Source: Ceriagrion tenellum (lineage: Eukaryota; Arthropoda; Insecta; Odonata; Coenagrionidae). From it: DNA of 64,000 nt. The position numbers and the translations under genes are program-made. Numbering within the stretch: position 1 is the stretch's first letter; every line of letters begins with the position of its first letter. The stretch covers positions 113,682,430 to 113,746,429 of the forward strand of contig OY720634.1 of NCBI GenBank assembly GCA_963169105.1. Direction: 5' to 3'. This document shows positions 61,560 through 64,000 of this stretch, in pieces. The notes beneath the pieces are model-generated. The model had not been told where the DNA came from. It did not search any database and saw only the letters and a program-made list of their open reading frames with translations.

Positions 61560-61760
61560 TAAAACAAATAAGAGAGACCAAAGAAGATAGTCTACGAAGC
61601 ATTGGCGAGAAAAGATAATAAAAGTTGAAAACACCGCCAAGAAGGAAATTGATTAGACATATCCTGAGACACAACAGCCGATTGAAAACTATTCTGTCAG
61701 GAGCAACGAGAATAATAAGAGTGCAAAGGCATCATGAGCAGCGTAAAACGTTCAAGCACG
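61560..61760 (+). pseudogene. Decayed RTE-like LINE, C-terminal snippet
   Basis: In one plus-strand frame: EDSLRSIGEKR, two adjacent stops, KLKTPPRRKLIRHILRHNSR, then LKTILSGATRIIRVQRHH. This matches the EEVLxxIGEKR, LIGHILRHxxLLKTIIEG and RGRPRxxY blocks near the end of RTE-like proteins, in order and with correct spacing. Nothing upstream of the IGEKR block is recognisable. Confidence 0.7.
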
Positions 61761-62440
61761 GAGCTAAACACGAGGGTACTCTGTTACGCGAAACTAATTA
61801 GCCATCATTTTGGCGGGCGTTCTCGAATTCGTACAAGATTAAACATCACGAGGTACGGGCTTCGGATCTACCTCTATTCTCTTCCTCCTTTTCTCCATCC
61901 TCCCAATTTTCATTCCATCCATCTCTCGAAGCATATTTCACCCCTCCACATTTTTTCTCCACTCTTTATTTCTTCCCACAATACATCCACATCCCAGCCC
62001 ACCGCCCACTTCCCTCGACATCGCATCACCCTTAAAATATTCCTCGCTCGGTCCCCGTCACACCTCCAAAACCACCAGAGCCACCGCAGGAGGGAGACAG
62101 GGAGCGAGGGGTGCCCATTTCCTCCCCGATATACTTAATCAATTACCACCCTCTCGCCACATCCATTCACCGGAAGGGTGGAGTCGAGGTAACCGGCAGT
62201 GAGGAGATGGGAGACGGGGTGGGGGTATCTATGGGTAAAAAATGACTTCTTCCTCCGAAATTTTCTTTCGGAAAATAATAGCTTTTTAGCCAAAACAACG
62301 TTTTTTCCACTTATTTTTTCACCGTAGGTAAATACTTCAATGTTTTCAATGGGAATCAACTCTAGGCTTTGTGTGCTTCTCTTCAAATACGTCTTTTGAC
62401 TGCCAAATACAAACTATGGAGGGAGAAGTAACGAAGGAAT
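61761..62440. other. No gene recognised
   Basis: A C/T-rich patch at 61860-62060 produces a 134-codon plus-strand frame (61734-62138) that I attribute to composition. The remainder is unassigned. Confidence 0.35.
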
Positions 62441-62620
62441 TTGCCGGCCTCGGTGGCAATGGAGAAAAGTCCTCACCTGCTACCCGAGGGTCGTGGGTTC
62501 GATTCTCGCCTGGATGAAATTAGATATATGATAAATATGATACCTGATAAGACATTTTCTGGATATTAGCAGACTAAAAGTGTGCATCAGGCTAGTTTGA
62601 GAGAAACGTGTAATTCCTTA
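62441..62620 (+). repeat. tRNA-derived SINE, second copy of the 53.2-kb family
   Basis: The plus strand reads GCCGGCCTCGGTGGCAATGG, a gap of a few bases, CCTCACCTGCTACCCGAGGG, then GTGGGTTCGATTCTCGCCTGG. The A-box region is altered but the B box (GGTTCGATTC) is preserved. The head is strongly similar to the reverse complement of 53270-53350, while the bodies diverge quickly. The 3' limit is approximate. Confidence 0.7.
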
Positions 62621-64000
62621 ATTTCCCAGATTTTGAAAAGGTAATTTTCTCTCAATAAGCGATACCTGTTCTCGATACTTTCCACATACACTTTTTATGG
62701 TGATTTTTGAGTCACTCCAAACTTGTAAGAACGGTAATGTAAGACTTATGGGCAAATTAGAATTGAAGGTACAAGGGCATGGGTGTTTGTGTTTCGTCAG
62801 TTGATACTGTAATTCAGCTATATAAATTGGCCAGATGGGCTGTATAGCGCTAACTTTCTACCTTTTTTATTGCAAAATCAATTTCAAATCCGTATAAAAT
62901 AATTTTAATCGGAGTAGAGTAGATAAAAATTTAAAAAAATAAAATGAGGAGCGGTCTCACAAAGAGCAAGGATGGTACTTAAAGCACTCTATAAATGAGG
63001 TCAATATGAGGAGCCACGCCAGAATAAAGCGTATAGCTGAAAAGACTGTAGAGTGAGGACTGTATCAACCCAAGAGTCGAATTAAATTATTCTGTCGGTA
63101 TCAATGAGATTGAAACTGATTTTACACAAATACAGATCATCACGTAAGTAACCAACAAATAATTTAGCACTCAGGATAATAAATTGATTTTAAAATATAA
63201 AAAGTAGAAAGTTTGCACCATAATTCGGAAAAAATTTCCTTCTTTGTGGTTAACATTTTCCTGCCATACCTAGTCAACTATGTTGGAGTGCAATCGACAG
63301 TTGGCCCAAAAAGAACGCTGCTCCTACGATGGCCTTTGGTACTCCTTCGTTTCAGAATTTCGAAAGACATTATACTACACATATTTTGGAAACAATAGAT
63401 TGCTTAAGGAAATTGCCAATCAGCAGAATATTTTTTAATCGATTGCTACTTTCTTATCGTATGATTTTCACTGTTCAGTGTACCTCCCTGTTTTTTCTAA
63501 GAAAAAATGTTTCCATACCGATTGACTTATAAAAATTGGAAAGGAAGCTATTTTTCAAGGCAGCCGTCACTAGGTATGGGTGCGAGGTAGTTCCGGAAAG
63601 AGATATGACGGAAAAAGGGAGCTATGAGAGAAGGGGAGGCTTACAAGTGTCGCAAGCAGCCTGCATTGGTGGGGTCGCCCGAAGCGTACGAACGCGCTTT
63701 AAACTAGTCAATGGATGGAGAAGCGCAATAAAGATTTGAGAAATGACGGAGTTGTTGGAAATATGGAGGAGTAAATTGGATAGCTTCGTATAGAGTGATG
63801 AGGGATGAGGTTAGGAGGAGGAGAGGAGAGAAGGCGAGGTGGGGTTCATACGGATTAGGGTTTAGAGCAGAAACGGGAATATTTTGGCGATATGTTCGGG
63901 CATATGCGTAGTAGGTGGTTTTTTGTTGAAAGAGAAAGCTTTCATAATTGAATGCAACTATGTTCTGCGAAAAATGTCTTTACAGTGGACCCAAGGCCCT
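62621..64000. other. No gene recognised
   Basis: AT-rich to 63540, then purine-rich (GGAGAAGG-like) to the end. A 67-codon frame at 63536-63739 and two overlapping frames at 63213-63532 match no known family. Confidence 0.3.

Noticed and set aside
1..64000. CRISPR array or prokaryotic operon
   Set aside because: No regularly spaced direct repeats and no dense same-strand genes. LINEs, SINEs and mariner relics show eukaryotic DNA.

Overview
This window looks like noncoding DNA from a large, repeat-rich animal genome, most likely an arthropod. It is AT-rich with GC- and CpG-rich patches. No complete protein-coding gene is recognisable. Nearly everything nameable is transposon debris: non-LTR (LINE) reverse-transcriptase and endonuclease fragments with frameshifts and stops, tRNA-derived SINEs, an internally deleted mariner-type DNA transposon, a possible piggyBac-type end, and a Penelope-style 3' end with a hammerhead-ribozyme-like core. 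The arthropod assignment is an inference from the style of the LINE, SINE and mariner families, not from a host gene. No species can be named.

Layout. 0-3 kb: a SINE tail, a decayed RTE-like LINE and a second SINE. 5.5-7 kb: a polypyrimidine tract, a (GA)n run and a 3' fragment of a young RTE-like LINE. 7.7-8.4 kb: a mariner relic with both inverted ends and the last residues of its transposase. 10.2-10.8 kb: a LINE tail on the minus strand. 11.4-14.2 kb: a CpG-rich, promoter-like block, a fold-back repeat, a piggyBac-like N-terminal relic and a CR1-type LINE 3' end abutting an older LINE. 19.5-20.3 kb: a sharp pyrimidine-to-purine switch with GA repeats and a perfect Pho/YY1 motif. 24.2 kb: a minus-strand SINE. 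30-35.5 kb: three decayed LINE pieces, one an endonuclease domain. 43-45.7 kb: a candidate host exon with CUB-like spacing, a Ser/Pro-rich open frame, a 17-bp hairpin, and two LINE fragments arranged head to head. 50.9 kb: the hammerhead-like motif. 53.2 and 62.4 kb: two copies of another tRNA-derived SINE. 54.3 kb: a CTCF-like motif pair. 56.9 kb: a second candidate host exon with sema-domain-like residues. 61.6 kb: a last LINE relic.

Nothing here works together as an operon or pathway. The best reading is an intergenic region or very long introns. The weak candidate exons on opposite strands and the CpG-rich, motif-bearing blocks may be host regulatory or coding DNA. The rest is an archive of LINE activity plus the SINEs and DNA elements that accompany it.
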